Below are positions 18,911-27,280 of a stretch of 64,000 nt of DNA, one piece after another. Position numbers and translations under genes: made by a program. Each line of letters begins with the position of its first letter. The first letter of the stretch is position 1. The stretch comes from Aureispira anguillae (GTDB lineage: Bacteria > Bacteroidota > Bacteroidia > Chitinophagales > Saprospiraceae), in contig NZ_AP026867.1 of the NCBI RefSeq assembly GCF_026000115.1, positions 7,045,001-7,109,000 of the forward strand. The letters are read 5' to 3'. The notes beneath the pieces were generated by a model that did not search any database, was not told where the DNA came from, and was given only the letters and a program-made list of their open reading frames with translations.

Positions 18911-18949
18911 AAAAAAGTCCCTCTTGAATTTTTCAGGAGGGACTTTTAT
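18911..18949. terminator. Bidirectional terminator between the Lys-rich protein gene and purA
   Basis: The stem aaaagtccctc/gagggactttt is extended by two more pairs, with an A tract before and a T tract after. It can therefore stop both the plus-strand Lys-rich gene and the minus-strand purA, whose stop codon is 22 nt away. Confidence 0.85.
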
Positions 18950-18970
18950 CTTTATAAATCAGGCATTCTC

Positions 18971-20254
18971 TTATGCCAACGTTTGTTCTTTTCTCACCAC
19001 TAGTTGTTCTCTTCCTGGTCCTACAGAAATAATAGAAAATGGAATTTCTAATAATTCTTCCATTTCTTGTACATACTCTTGTAGTTCTATCGGAAAGTTT
19101 CCAAACTGGCGAATGGTCGTCAAGTCCTTTTTCCAGCCTTTGTAAGCTTTATAAACTGGTTTTGGACAGTTGGTTACCATATCAAAAGGCACCTCATCGG
19201 TGGTTCCTGTTGCTGTTTCGTAAGCAGTAGCAGCGCAAACTTCATCAAAAACATCCAAAACATCAGCTTTGGTCATTACCAATTGAGTAACACCATTAAT
19301 CATAATGGTATATTTTAATTGAGGAAGATCGATCCAGCCACAACGTCTAGGGCGACCAGTTGTTGCACCAAATTCTCCTCCTGCTTTTCTAATTTCTTCT
19401 CCTATTTCGCCTGTTAGCTCTGTAGGAAAAGGACCACCACCAACTCGTGTACAATAAGCTTTGGTGATTCCAATGACCTCTCCAATTTGTTGAGGAGCAA
19501 CTCCTAGTCCATTACAAACGCCAGAAGTAATGGTATTTGAAGAAGTCACAAAGGGATAAGTGCCATAATCAATATCTAGCATAGACCCTTGAGCGCCCTC
19601 TGCCAATATTTTTTTGCCATCTTTAATCGCTTTGTTAATAAAATAAGCAGAATTAACAAATTGGAGCTTTTTTAAACGCTCTATAGATGCCATCCAAGCT
19701 TTTTCTTCGCCTTCTAGATCAAAATCAACACTAGGAAAAGCAGAAGCCATTCTCAAGTGATTTGCTTTTAGCTTGTTGTAACGTTCCTCAAAGTCGGAAA
19801 GAAAAACATCACCTATACGAAGACCATGTCTAGCAATTTTGTCTGTATAAGTAGGACCTATACCCTTTAGGGTAGAACCAATTTTACCATCACCTTTTGC
19901 CGCTTCCATAACTGCATCCAAAAATCGGTGAGAGGGAAGAATAAGATGTGCTTTTTGAGCAATGTATAAACGACTCAAAAATTCTACTCCAGCAGTAGAC
20001 AACTGATCAATTTCTTTGCAGAGGATAGTAGGATCAATCACAACTCCATTTCCAATAACATTTTGGACATTTTCTCTGAATATTCCTGATGGGATTGTAT
20101 GCAAAACATACTTTTTTTCATCAAGATACAGCGTGTGACCTGCATTAGGACCCCCTTGAAAACGGGCAACAATATCGTAATTAGAAGCTAGATAATCAAC
20201 GATTTTACCCTTTCCTTCATCGCCCCATTGCAAACCTAATAATACATCTACCAT
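18971..20254 (-). CDS. purA: Adenylosuccinate synthetase
   Basis: PurA joins IMP and aspartate using GTP to form adenylosuccinate, the committed step to AMP. The P-loop GDEGKGK (residues 11-17, catalytic Asp12) and GPNAGHT with catalytic His40 are present, as are KGIGPTYTDK near 127 and RCGWIDLPQLK near 305. The length of 427 residues is standard. It is the most downstream gene of the minus-strand rel / fur / STAS / purA stretch, but a 250-bp leader with its own TAnnTTTG element suggests separate transcription. The Rel alarmone (p)ppGpp is known to inhibit PurA in other bacteria, which fits this neighbourhood. Confidence 0.97.
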   Translation of the reverse strand: MVDVLLGLQWGDEGKGKIVDYLASNYDIVARFQGGPNAGHTLYLDEKKYVLHTIPSGIFRENVQNVIGNGVVIDPTILCKEIDQLSTAGVEFLSRLYIAQKAHLILPSHRFLDAVMEAAKGDGKIGSTLKGIGPTYTDKIARHGLRIGDVFLSDFEERYNKLKANHLRMASAFPSVDFDLEGEEKAWMASIERLKKLQFVNSAYFINKAIKDGKKILAEGAQGSMLDIDYGTYPFVTSSNTITSGVCNGLGVAPQQIGEVIGITKAYCTRVGGGPFPTELTGEIGEEIRKAGGEFGATTGRPRRCGWIDLPQLKYTIMINGVTQLVMTKADVLDVFDEVCAATAYETATGTTDEVPFDMVTNCPKPVYKAYKGWKKDLTTIRQFGNFPIELQEYVQEMEELLEIPFSIISVGPGREQLVVRKEQTLA

Positions 20255-20422
20255 GTTTAAAAGTGATTTTGATAATTTAATCGGTTAATATTTTTTTTAT
20301 TCCTGTAAATTCGTTGATAATTAAAATCTTATTCTGTTAAAAGAGGTATAGAACTCGTTGCTTTTTAGGTGCTATCAGATTTTAAGAAACACGAATTAAT
20401 TGCTTTCAGATTATGTACGGCG

Positions 20423-20430
20423 CAAAAATA
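20423..20430 (-). promoter_or_regulatory. Candidate -7 promoter element for purA
   Basis: On the minus strand the site reads TATTTTTG followed by CG, a perfect TAnnTTTG match, about 170 nt upstream of the purA start. No clear TTTG -33 partner was found. Confidence 0.4.
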
Positions 20431-20506
20431 CAAAAACACAACTATAACATACGGTTAGTTGTGTTTTATTTATAACTTTTTATGCAAAAGAGAAGACTAT
20501 AAACCC

Positions 20507-20791
20507 TCAATAGGAGTTTGAATAGTAGATTCCTAATAAGATTAGCAGTAAAATTGCCAATACAAAAACAAGATTTTTATCGTTAAGTTCTTGCCTCAAT
20601 ATCCATTTTAATATAAACCCTAAAACAGGGAGCAAAATTAAAACGAGAATAACTAAGGTATAAAAGTCTAAAAAATCTCTAGTAGGAGTAGTTAGGTGTA
20701 AACCGCCATAATTGCAAATAATAAGAAAGAAAAAAATAAGATAAGCATTCAATAATGCTCCTAAAACAAGTGTTTTTTCTTGGAGTTGCAT
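20507..20791 (-). CDS. Small three-helix membrane protein
   Basis: A 94-residue hydrophobic protein with three predicted membrane helices (about residues 7-27, 40-64 and 74-92). No family recognised. It starts 14 nt after the STAS gene stop on the same strand, so the two are likely cotranscribed. The context (Rel, Fur, STAS) suggests a stress or envelope role but gives no firm hint. Confidence 0.6.
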   Translation of the reverse strand: MQLQEKTLVLGALLNAYLIFFFLIICNYGGLHLTTPTRDFLDFYTLVILVLILLPVLGFILKWILRQELNDKNLVFVLAILLLILLGIYYSNSY

Positions 20792-20805
20792 AAGGCTTAT
20801 TTATT

Positions 20806-21159
20806 TTAGCTATCCTTATTTTCCTTTTCAAAAAACATCAAGGCATCTTCAATATTTTCATAAATACTAAAGGCAGAATTTAAGCGAGTAACCAGTAATA
20901 TTTTTTTGATGTTTTCTGATAGGTTGGCAATAGCAACGTCGCCTCCCGCATTTCTGGAACGAGTGAGGATAGAGATCAAAAACGTAAGCCCTGAACTGTT
21001 CATAAAGTCCATTTGGTCTAAATCGACAATAAATTCACAAAAATTTTCCTGAATCTTATCTTCTACTGCACGAATAATTTCTTGGTTGTCTAGTGGGTTG
21101 AGCAGGTTGTCTACATGTAATATTTGTATGTCGTTTTTTTTCGAGAAGGAGTATGCCAT
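20806..21159 (-). CDS. STAS-domain protein (anti-anti-sigma-factor-like)
   Basis: A 117-residue single STAS domain. The segment IVDLDQMDFMNSSGLTFLIS matches the region of SpoIIAA-type proteins that carries the phosphorylated serine (Ser55 here). Such proteins bind anti-sigma kinases in partner-switching systems or act as phosphorylatable adaptors. A longer reading frame begins at 21189, but the ATG at 21157-21159 (MAYSFSKKND) fits the domain start better. No anti-sigma kinase gene is adjacent. The gene sits between the Fur-family gene and a small membrane protein gene. Confidence 0.8.
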   Translation of the reverse strand: MAYSFSKKNDIQILHVDNLLNPLDNQEIIRAVEDKIQENFCEFIVDLDQMDFMNSSGLTFLISILTRSRNAGGDVAIANLSENIKKILLVTRLNSAFSIYENIEDALMFFEKENKDS

Positions 21160-21266
21160 ATTAAAAATTAACTGAATGAATGAAGTCATTATATTCTATG
21201 AACTAAGATGAAACAATTCATAGAATAAAAATGCTGAGTAAGTCAAAAGCGTTGAGTAAAGCAGCT

Positions 21267-21740
21267 TTATTTTCTGCCTAATTTTTCTCTAGCTTCTTTG
21301 CTGTAGCCATAAAAGGTTAAAGAATGGTGCGTGATTTCGAAACCCAGAATATCTGAGACCATTTTCTTGATTTGTTGAATGCGGGGATCACAAAATTCAA
21401 AAACTTGACCCGTCTCAATACAAACGGCATGGTCGTGTTGTTTAGAACCATAGGATTTTTCGTATTGAGCCAAGTTTTTACCAAATTGATGTTTCCGTAC
21501 CAAATCACAGGAGACCAATAACTCTAGGGTGTTATAAACCGTAGCCCTACTTACTCTATAGTTCTGTGTTTTCATATGGATATACAATGCTTCTGCATCA
21601 AAGTGATCATCTCGTTTGTATATTTCTTCTAAGATGGCAAAACGTTCTGGAGTTTTGCGCAGACCATTTTTTTCAAGATATTGAGAAAATATCTTAATTA
21701 CTTCTTTTACTATTTTAGAATCTTTTTGATTGCTTGCCAT
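21267..21740 (-). CDS. fur: Fur-family transcriptional regulator
   Basis: A 157-residue Fur-family metal-dependent repressor. The winged-helix DNA-binding part includes LRKTPERFAILEEI near residue 27 and RVSRATVYNTLELL near 70; the metal-sensing region QHDHAVCIETGQVFEFCDPRI is near 100. The usual structural-zinc CxxC is incomplete: CIET has Thr in place of the second Cys. The regulon (iron, zinc or peroxide) cannot be read. The position between rel and purA is common in Bacteroidota. Confidence 0.85.
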   Translation of the reverse strand: MASNQKDSKIVKEVIKIFSQYLEKNGLRKTPERFAILEEIYKRDDHFDAEALYIHMKTQNYRVSRATVYNTLELLVSCDLVRKHQFGKNLAQYEKSYGSKQHDHAVCIETGQVFEFCDPRIQQIKKMVSDILGFEITHHSLTFYGYSKEAREKLGRK

Positions 21741-21751
21741 TCGTACTCTAT

Positions 21752-21934
21752 TTATTGGTTAGAGGGCTTATTATTTTGTTCGTTAATTAGGAGCAATGTA
21801 AAACAAATCCAAAAAACAACATTAATAATCGCTTTGTTAAGCGATGCTGTATGTTTCATACTTTCTGGAAATGTAATAATTGCCAATATCAAAAATACGT
21901 ATTTAAACTTTTGGGTGGTTAGCCACTTTTCCAT
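21752..21934 (-). CDS. Possible small two-helix membrane protein
   Basis: A 60-residue reading frame from the ATG at 21932-21934, ending 11 nt before the Fur-family gene, on the same strand as its neighbours. It has two hydrophobic stretches (FKYVFLILAIITF and NVVFWICFTLLLI). No family recognised. Strand, spacing and membrane character support a real gene, but the short length leaves doubt. Confidence 0.4.
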   Translation of the reverse strand: MEKWLTTQKFKYVFLILAIITFPESMKHTASLNKAIINVVFWICFTLLLINEQNNKPSNQ

Positions 21935-22004
21935 GCCTTTATTATACAATTAAAATATCCTAAAAATAATACCATTGCAAATTAATATAGACAAATTGTC
22001 AGTA

Positions 22005-24284
22005 TTATTGAATTCTAGCTACAGTATTTACTTGTTTTAGCTTTTTTAATTCAACAATTAACTCATTTAATTGATCTTTATTTTTGACGACAACACTTAC
22101 TTTTCCCTCAAAGTGCCCCTCTTTTCCATTCATAGAGAAGCCACGCATATTTAGTTTGTGTTTATCGGTTATAAGATTAGATAAATTCTGTACAACCCCC
22201 ATGTCGTCCATTCCAGTAATTAAAAGTTCAGCAATAAAGGAAGTATTGGCACTGTCAACCCATTCTGCTCGTTTTATTCGATATCCAAATGTAGCCTGCA
22301 AATACTCTGCATTGGGGCAAGTTGTTCGATGTATTTTAATCCCATGTTTGGAAGTTACATAAGCAAAGATATCATCTCCCAATACAGGATTGCAACAAGT
22401 CGCCAAAGAATTGACAAAATTACTGGCATCCTGACCATCAACCAAAAGTTTTGGATTGCCTTTGAATTTTCGTCTAGAACGAAGCGGAACCTTAGGTTTG
22501 ATTTTGTGTTGTTGTTCAGGGATGTCTTTTTCTTGAAGATCTGCTCGCTCTGGATAAAGTCTGCCATTTTCGACTTTCAACAATTTAATTTCATTTAAAT
22601 TATATTGCTCAGAGTAGATTCCAAAATATAGATCTAAGCGATTAGAGGCTCCATAATACTTTACTAAAGTATCTGTATTATCTTCTGAATGTTCTGTTAA
22701 TTTTAGTGCTTTTAACTTACGATCTAGCGTTTCTTTGCCCAAAGATCCCCACTTTAGTTTTTCTTCTTTGAGCGCTTGACGAATTTTGGAGCGAGCCTTT
22801 CCTGTTTTGACAATCTTTAACCAATCTTCAGTAGGTTTTTGAGTAGAACTCGTAATGATATAAAGTTGATCTCCATTTTTTAGTTCGTAACTCAATGGCA
22901 CAATCCGTTGAGCTACTTTGATCGATTTACAATGATAACCAACTTCGGAATGGATATCAAAGGCAAAGTCTAACGCTGTGGCTCCTTTTGGGAAAAAGCG
23001 CATTTCACCTTGTGGAGTAAAGACATAAACCTCTTCGGCAAAAAGGCTCGATTTGAAATCATTTAAGAAATCAATGGCATCATTATCGGGATTTTCGAGC
23101 ATTTCTCTAGCCTTGCTCAACCAATTTTCAAAAATATTTTCATGCTGTTTTATTCCTTTATAACGCCAGTGAGCCGCATATCCTCGTTCTGCTACAGCAT
23201 CCATTCGTTCGCTACGAATTTGGACTTCTACAAAACGACCTTGAGGTCCCATTACAGTAGTATGCAGAGATTCATAACCATTAGATTTTGGGGTCGAGAT
23301 CCAATCTTTTAGCCGTTCAGGAACAGGCGTATAGCTATCGGTTATATTAGAGTACATGCTCCAACACATTGATTTTTCTTCACCAATAGGAACATCAACG
23401 ATAATTCGAATTGCAAATAGATCATAAATTTCCTCAAAAGGCACTTGTTTAGCCTTTAGTTTATTGCTGATGGAGGAAACTGATTTGGCACGACCAAATA
23501 TTCTGAACTTTTGAATATCGTGTTTTTTCTTAATGGCCTTTTTTATTGGCTTTAAGAACTGGTTAATATATTGCTGGCGTTGATTTTCGGTCTCTTGCAA
23601 TTTTTGAATGATAAATTCATAATGCTCAGGTTCCTTTATTTTTAAACAAAGGTCCTCCATTTCGTTTTTAATATTATAAAAACCTAAACGATGTGCTAGA
23701 GGAGCATAAATAAAAGAAGTTTCAGAAGCTATTTTGAGTTGCTTGTGCGGCGGCATAGCCCCCAAGGTTCGCATATTGTGCAATCGATCTGCCATTTTGA
23801 TGAGTACAACCCTAACATCCTTGGAGATGGTTAATAGAATTTTTTTGAAATTCTCAGCTTGTGGGCTTTGTATGTTCTCCTCACTAACATTGGCTAGACC
23901 ACTAAACTTGGTTAACCCATCGACAATCATGGCAATTTTTTCCCCAAATTCGCTAGCAAGTTGTTCTAGAGTTACAGGAGTATCTTCTACAACATCATGC
24001 AACAAGGCAGCTTTTATAGAAGTTGGTCCTAAGCCTAGTTCTGCGGCACAAATTCGGGCTACTTCTATGGGATGAAAAATGTATAATTCGCCAGATTTTC
24101 TGCGTTGTTGAGAATGAGCTAGACGAGCTAATAAATAGGCTTTTTTTATAGAAGCGGTATGTTCATCTGTTAAAGGCGTACGGATAGAACGGCACATTCT
24201 ACGATAAGCGAGATGTACCTGTTTGTCTTCTTCAGGTGTTATATCTTCTTGATAAGGAAATTCTATGCTAAATGATTTTTCCAT
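22005..24284 (-). CDS. rel: Bifunctional (p)ppGpp synthetase/hydrolase (RelA/SpoT family)
   Basis: A 759-residue long Rel protein that makes and degrades the stringent-response alarmone (p)ppGpp. The HD hydrolase domain (about 45-200) keeps HPIEVARI and the HD...ED motif (LLHDVVEDTPVT), so hydrolysis should be intact. The synthetase domain (about 250-370) contains YDLFAIRIIVD, SNGYESLHTT and EVQIRSERMD. A TGS domain (about 405-465, VYVFTPQGE) and a C-terminal ACT domain (about 685-757) follow. The start ATG is at 24282-24284. A TAnnTTTG element lies 143 nt upstream. The small membrane gene, fur, STAS and purA follow on the same strand. Confidence 0.95.
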   Translation of the reverse strand: MEKSFSIEFPYQEDITPEEDKQVHLAYRRMCRSIRTPLTDEHTASIKKAYLLARLAHSQQRRKSGELYIFHPIEVARICAAELGLGPTSIKAALLHDVVEDTPVTLEQLASEFGEKIAMIVDGLTKFSGLANVSEENIQSPQAENFKKILLTISKDVRVVLIKMADRLHNMRTLGAMPPHKQLKIASETSFIYAPLAHRLGFYNIKNEMEDLCLKIKEPEHYEFIIQKLQETENQRQQYINQFLKPIKKAIKKKHDIQKFRIFGRAKSVSSISNKLKAKQVPFEEIYDLFAIRIIVDVPIGEEKSMCWSMYSNITDSYTPVPERLKDWISTPKSNGYESLHTTVMGPQGRFVEVQIRSERMDAVAERGYAAHWRYKGIKQHENIFENWLSKAREMLENPDNDAIDFLNDFKSSLFAEEVYVFTPQGEMRFFPKGATALDFAFDIHSEVGYHCKSIKVAQRIVPLSYELKNGDQLYIITSSTQKPTEDWLKIVKTGKARSKIRQALKEEKLKWGSLGKETLDRKLKALKLTEHSEDNTDTLVKYYGASNRLDLYFGIYSEQYNLNEIKLLKVENGRLYPERADLQEKDIPEQQHKIKPKVPLRSRRKFKGNPKLLVDGQDASNFVNSLATCCNPVLGDDIFAYVTSKHGIKIHRTTCPNAEYLQATFGYRIKRAEWVDSANTSFIAELLITGMDDMGVVQNLSNLITDKHKLNMRGFSMNGKEGHFEGKVSVVVKNKDQLNELIVELKKLKQVNTVARIQ

Positions 24285-24426
24285 CTATTTTTTTATGTGC
24301 AATTAAATATGGTGTAACATAAATTTTTTAACATTTATGAGCGCTTCTTTTTGCGTAAGCCCTTTTAGGATAGTATTGTTTTTTTTTCCTTGAAGCGCAT
24401 GAACTAAGTGAGTTAAAATTTCTCTG

Positions 24427-24434
24427 CAAAAATA
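24427..24434 (-). promoter_or_regulatory. Candidate -7 promoter element for rel
   Basis: Reads TATTTTTG on the minus strand, a perfect TAnnTTTG match, 143 nt upstream of rel. The intervening leader contains a 7-bp inverted pair gcgcttc (24341-24347) / gaagcgc (24392-24398). Confidence 0.4.
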
Positions 24435-25096
24435 TCAAACTACTTAAATTACACGATATTAAACCTGTTTTTATAGGTTTGTTGATTGATAATAAGTTCG
24501 ATTAAATTATTCTTCTAGCAACCTAAAATCAAAGAACCATTTTATTATTTTAACGAATTTAGATGCTTTGTGGTACCGTTGCTATTAGAAGACTTTGTTT
24601 ATTGTATTGGTGTATTTATTTATAAGGGAGCTTTTCCAAAGTATAAGCTATTTGTTAATAATAGCCCGTTAACAATCAATTTGATACAAAATGTTTTTTT
24701 ATGAACGGCTAAAAGATTATCTCATGGTTAGAGGAAGTAATTAGTGAACGACTCTATTAATAGACCGATTAGCTTCTTATACATTTTACGAAAGGCTAAT
24801 ATGAAAGTTAAACTTATTCCTATTTTTCTCCAAATTTTGAGCTTGCTTTCATCAATTGTTTCCTTTTTTTTTGAAAAAAAATAAATTCAGCTGAAAAAAT
24901 ATTGCTTTTTGTTGTTTAAGTGTATTGATTTTTAGTAATTTGTGTATGTGTCGATAAGATGTTAAGAACAAAGAAATCGCTATGATCTTATCTTTTGTTA
25001 ACATTAAAGTAAAATGAGTTTTTTAATTTTGAACGGTCTAAAATAGTATTTTGCTAAACTACTAAATCTTTTTAGAAAGAAGTGGTAAGGGGCCAG
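24435..25096. other. Long AT-rich gap upstream of the candidate small RNA
   Basis: This part of the 1.2-kb interval between rel and sucC holds no reading frame I would accept, no tRNA and no clear repeat. It is strongly AT-rich and may carry regulatory sites not visible by eye. Confidence 0.5.
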
Positions 25097-25135
25097 TTTG
25101 ATCTAAGAAAATAAGGACGTGTATTTTTTGCTTAT

Positions 25136-25236
25136 GGTTTTGGGAAGTAGTGACTCCTAAATAATTAAGTTGAACCCATTTATGTGGTTCTATGGCCAGT
25201 AATAGGAGTTGTGAACTCCTGTTGCTGGCTTTTTTG
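25136..25236 (+). ncRNA. Candidate small RNA ending in an orphan terminator
   Basis: A strong intrinsic terminator at 25194-25236 has no protein gene upstream on its strand. A second short hairpin (gaacc/ggttc, 25172-25190) precedes it. A possible promoter (TTTG at 25097-25100 and TATTTTTTG at 25122-25130, one T longer than consensus) would start an RNA near 25136, about 100 nt long. The segment actcct (25153-25158) can pair with aggagt inside the terminator stem, so alternative folds exist. Because sucC has its own promoter downstream, an independent RNA is more likely than an attenuator. No Rfam family recognised. Confidence 0.5.
25194..25236 (+). terminator. Strong orphan intrinsic terminator
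   Basis: A stem of about 16 bp (gccagtaataggagtt with its partner at 25214-25229, including three G-T pairs) with a GTG loop is followed by six T residues. It is among the strongest terminators in the window and follows no protein gene. Confidence 0.85.
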
Positions 25237-25427
25237 TTTCAGCATCTTAAATGAATGTTTGATTGTTCATTAGCTAAGTTTTTTTATTACAGTCATGTTG
25301 TGAATAGTGGAGAAACTGCTAGCGGTTTGTGCAATTTCCTTTAGGCTATAAATGTTTTTTATAACAAAGCCAAATACTCTTAGGAATGGAGTATACTAAA
25401 AAAATCAAAAAAATAGCAGACTACTAA

Positions 25428-25459
25428 TTTGAATAAGCTTAGAAAAACTTTTAGATTTG
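25428..25459 (+). promoter_or_regulatory. Promoter of sucC
   Basis: TTTG at 25428-25431, a 20-nt spacer, then TAGATTTG at 25452-25459 form a complete Bacteroidota sigma-type promoter. The expected start of transcription near 25466 leaves a leader of about 36 nt before the sucC ATG. Confidence 0.65.
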
Positions 25460-25501
25460 AGCAATTGAAACATTATTATAATAACATTCAATCATTATAC
25501 A

Positions 25502-26713
25502 ATGAATCTGCATGAATATCAAGCCAAAGAACTATTAGCTAGTTATGGCGTGCCTATCCAACGCGGTGTTGTCGTTGAAAATTTGAACGACATTGAAACT
25601 GCATTTGCTAAACTTAAAGAAGAAACAGGAACTAGTTGGTGTGTTGTCAAAGCGCAAATCCATGCTGGAGGACGTGGTAAAGGCGGTGGAGTTAAGTTGG
25701 CCAAGAATATGGACGAGTTAAAAATGCATGCTGGTAACATCTTAGGGATGATGCTTAAAACGCCTCAAACTCCTGGTGGAATGGATGGCGAAGGTAAATT
25801 GGTTCGTAAGATTCTAATTACGGAAGACGTATATTATCCAGATGCTGATGGCAACATGGACGTTAATGAATTTTATTACTCTATTTTGATGGATAGAGAG
25901 CGTAAATGTAATGTTATCGTATATTCTACAGAAGGTGGAATGGACATTGAGAAAGTTGCAGAAGAGACGCCTCATTTGGTACACAAAGAATACATTCACC
26001 CTCATTTAGGATTGCAAGCTTACCAAACTCGTAACATTGCACACAATTTGGGCTTGACAGGTGCTGCATTTAAAGCGATGACCAAATTTGTTGCTACTAC
26101 TTATAATGCTTTTATTGGTGCAGATGCGTCTTTGGTAGAAATCAACCCTTGTCTAAAAACTTCTGATAATAAAATTGTTGCTGCGGATTCAAAAGCTTCT
26201 TTAGATGAAAACGCATTGTTCCGCCATCCTGATTTGGCTGCTTTGCGTGATGTACATGAAGAAGATCCTGCGGAAGTAGAGGCTAAAGAACATGGACTAA
26301 GCTTTATCAAATTAGATGGTAATGTTGGTTGTATGGTTAATGGTGCTGGTTTGGCAATGTCTACTATGGATATTATTAAATTGTGCGGTGGTGAGCCTGC
26401 TAACTTCTTGGATGTAGGAGGTACTGCTGATGCAAAACGAGTAGAAACTGCTTTCCGTATTATCCTAAAGGATGAGAATGTAAAAGCAATTCTAATTAAT
26501 ATCTTTGGTGGTATTGTTCGTTGTGACCGTGTTGCACAAGGTGTGGTAGATGCTTACCAAAACATTGGAGACATCAATGTACCAATTATTGTACGTTTGC
26601 AAGGTACCAATGCTGAGATTGCGAAAAAATTGATCGACGATTCAGGTTTGGATGTACATTCTGCTGTAACACTTCAAGAAGCTGCAGACAAAGTTACTGA
26701 GCTAGTAGGATAG
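25502..26713 (+). CDS. sucC: Succinyl-CoA synthetase (ADP-forming), beta subunit
   Basis: The beta subunit of succinyl-CoA synthetase of the TCA cycle, which with SucD interconverts succinyl-CoA and succinate while making ATP. It begins MNLHEYQAKELLASYGVP, the usual ATP-grasp start, and contains HAGGRGKGGGVKLA near residue 53 and the ligase block NIFGGIVRCDRVAQGV near 335. The 403 residues are slightly more than the usual 388-400. The partner sucD is not adjacent: a terminator follows and the next gene is on the other strand. The gene has its own promoter. Confidence 0.95.
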   Translation: MNLHEYQAKELLASYGVPIQRGVVVENLNDIETAFAKLKEETGTSWCVVKAQIHAGGRGKGGGVKLAKNMDELKMHAGNILGMMLKTPQTPGGMDGEGKLVRKILITEDVYYPDADGNMDVNEFYYSILMDRERKCNVIVYSTEGGMDIEKVAEETPHLVHKEYIHPHLGLQAYQTRNIAHNLGLTGAAFKAMTKFVATTYNAFIGADASLVEINPCLKTSDNKIVAADSKASLDENALFRHPDLAALRDVHEEDPAEVEAKEHGLSFIKLDGNVGCMVNGAGLAMSTMDIIKLCGGEPANFLDVGGTADAKRVETAFRIILKDENVKAILINIFGGIVRCDRVAQGVVDAYQNIGDINVPIIVRLQGTNAEIAKKLIDDSGLDVHSAVTLQEAADKVTELVG

Positions 26714-26740
26714 AATAATAGAACAATATAGATAGAATAG

Positions 26741-26774
26741 AAGGTTGCTGCTTTTTTAGTAGCAACCTTTTTTA
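26741..26774 (+). terminator. Intrinsic terminator after sucC
   Basis: Stem aaggttgct/agcaacctt with a T-rich loop, followed by a run of T residues, 28 nt after the sucC stop codon. The A-rich opposite side could also serve the convergent minus-strand gene. Confidence 0.85.
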
Positions 26775-26807
26775 TTGTATAGCAAAACTATATTAAAATT
26801 GTGTTCG

Positions 26808-27275
26808 TTATTCGTTGTCAGTATCTGCATGAGCAGTGATGGTATCATCGTCTTCTATATTTTCTTCTGCACTTGGCCAGTACAAAGAAAGTTCAATACC
26901 GATTTCTAATGCTCCTGCCAAACGCATTAGCTTTGGAGGAAGGTAATCACATTGTGTGAAATGGTTGTTTCCCAGCCTACATTCATAGGGGAGATCAAAC
27001 CGCCAGTCATCAATACTATGATGCTTTTGGAGTAGCCTCAAATAAGGGCTATAGACCTCCAGAAAACTAATCATATCTATGATTTGTCCTTCCATATCAC
27101 CCCAGGGCCGATCACTAACCTCACAGGAAAAACCAAAATCATCATAAGCTATTTCTTCAGTGCTTATTTTAGGAATATCGCCTTTTTCATGCGATTGATA
27201 AACTGGTAATTCTGGATGATCAGAAAGGAATTGCTGGAACGAACTAGTTTTGCTCGTTACATGAAAAATGCACAT
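26808..27275 (-). CDS. Small acidic protein, DUF4279-like
   Basis: A 155-residue acidic soluble protein. The order of a short beta-type N-terminus, a middle helix (GQIIDMISFLEVYSPYLRLL), and a segment LPPKLMRLAGALEIGIELSLYW near the end resembles DUF4279 proteins, but the match is by general pattern and unsure. It starts 5 nt from the stop codon of the TOPRIM-like gene and is the last gene of the ATPase/TOPRIM unit. DUF4279-type proteins occur as immunity or accessory proteins in some toxin loci; here it could regulate the two upstream proteins. Confidence 0.5.
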   Translation of the reverse strand: MCIFHVTSKTSSFQQFLSDHPELPVYQSHEKGDIPKISTEEIAYDDFGFSCEVSDRPWGDMEGQIIDMISFLEVYSPYLRLLQKHHSIDDWRFDLPYECRLGNNHFTQCDYLPPKLMRLAGALEIGIELSLYWPSAEENIEDDDTITAHADTDNE

Positions 27276-27280
27276 GTAGG

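Noticed and set aside
21681-21953. Plus-strand frame of 90 codons over the fur start
   Set aside because: Lies antisense to the fur start and to a more plausible minus-strand small membrane protein.
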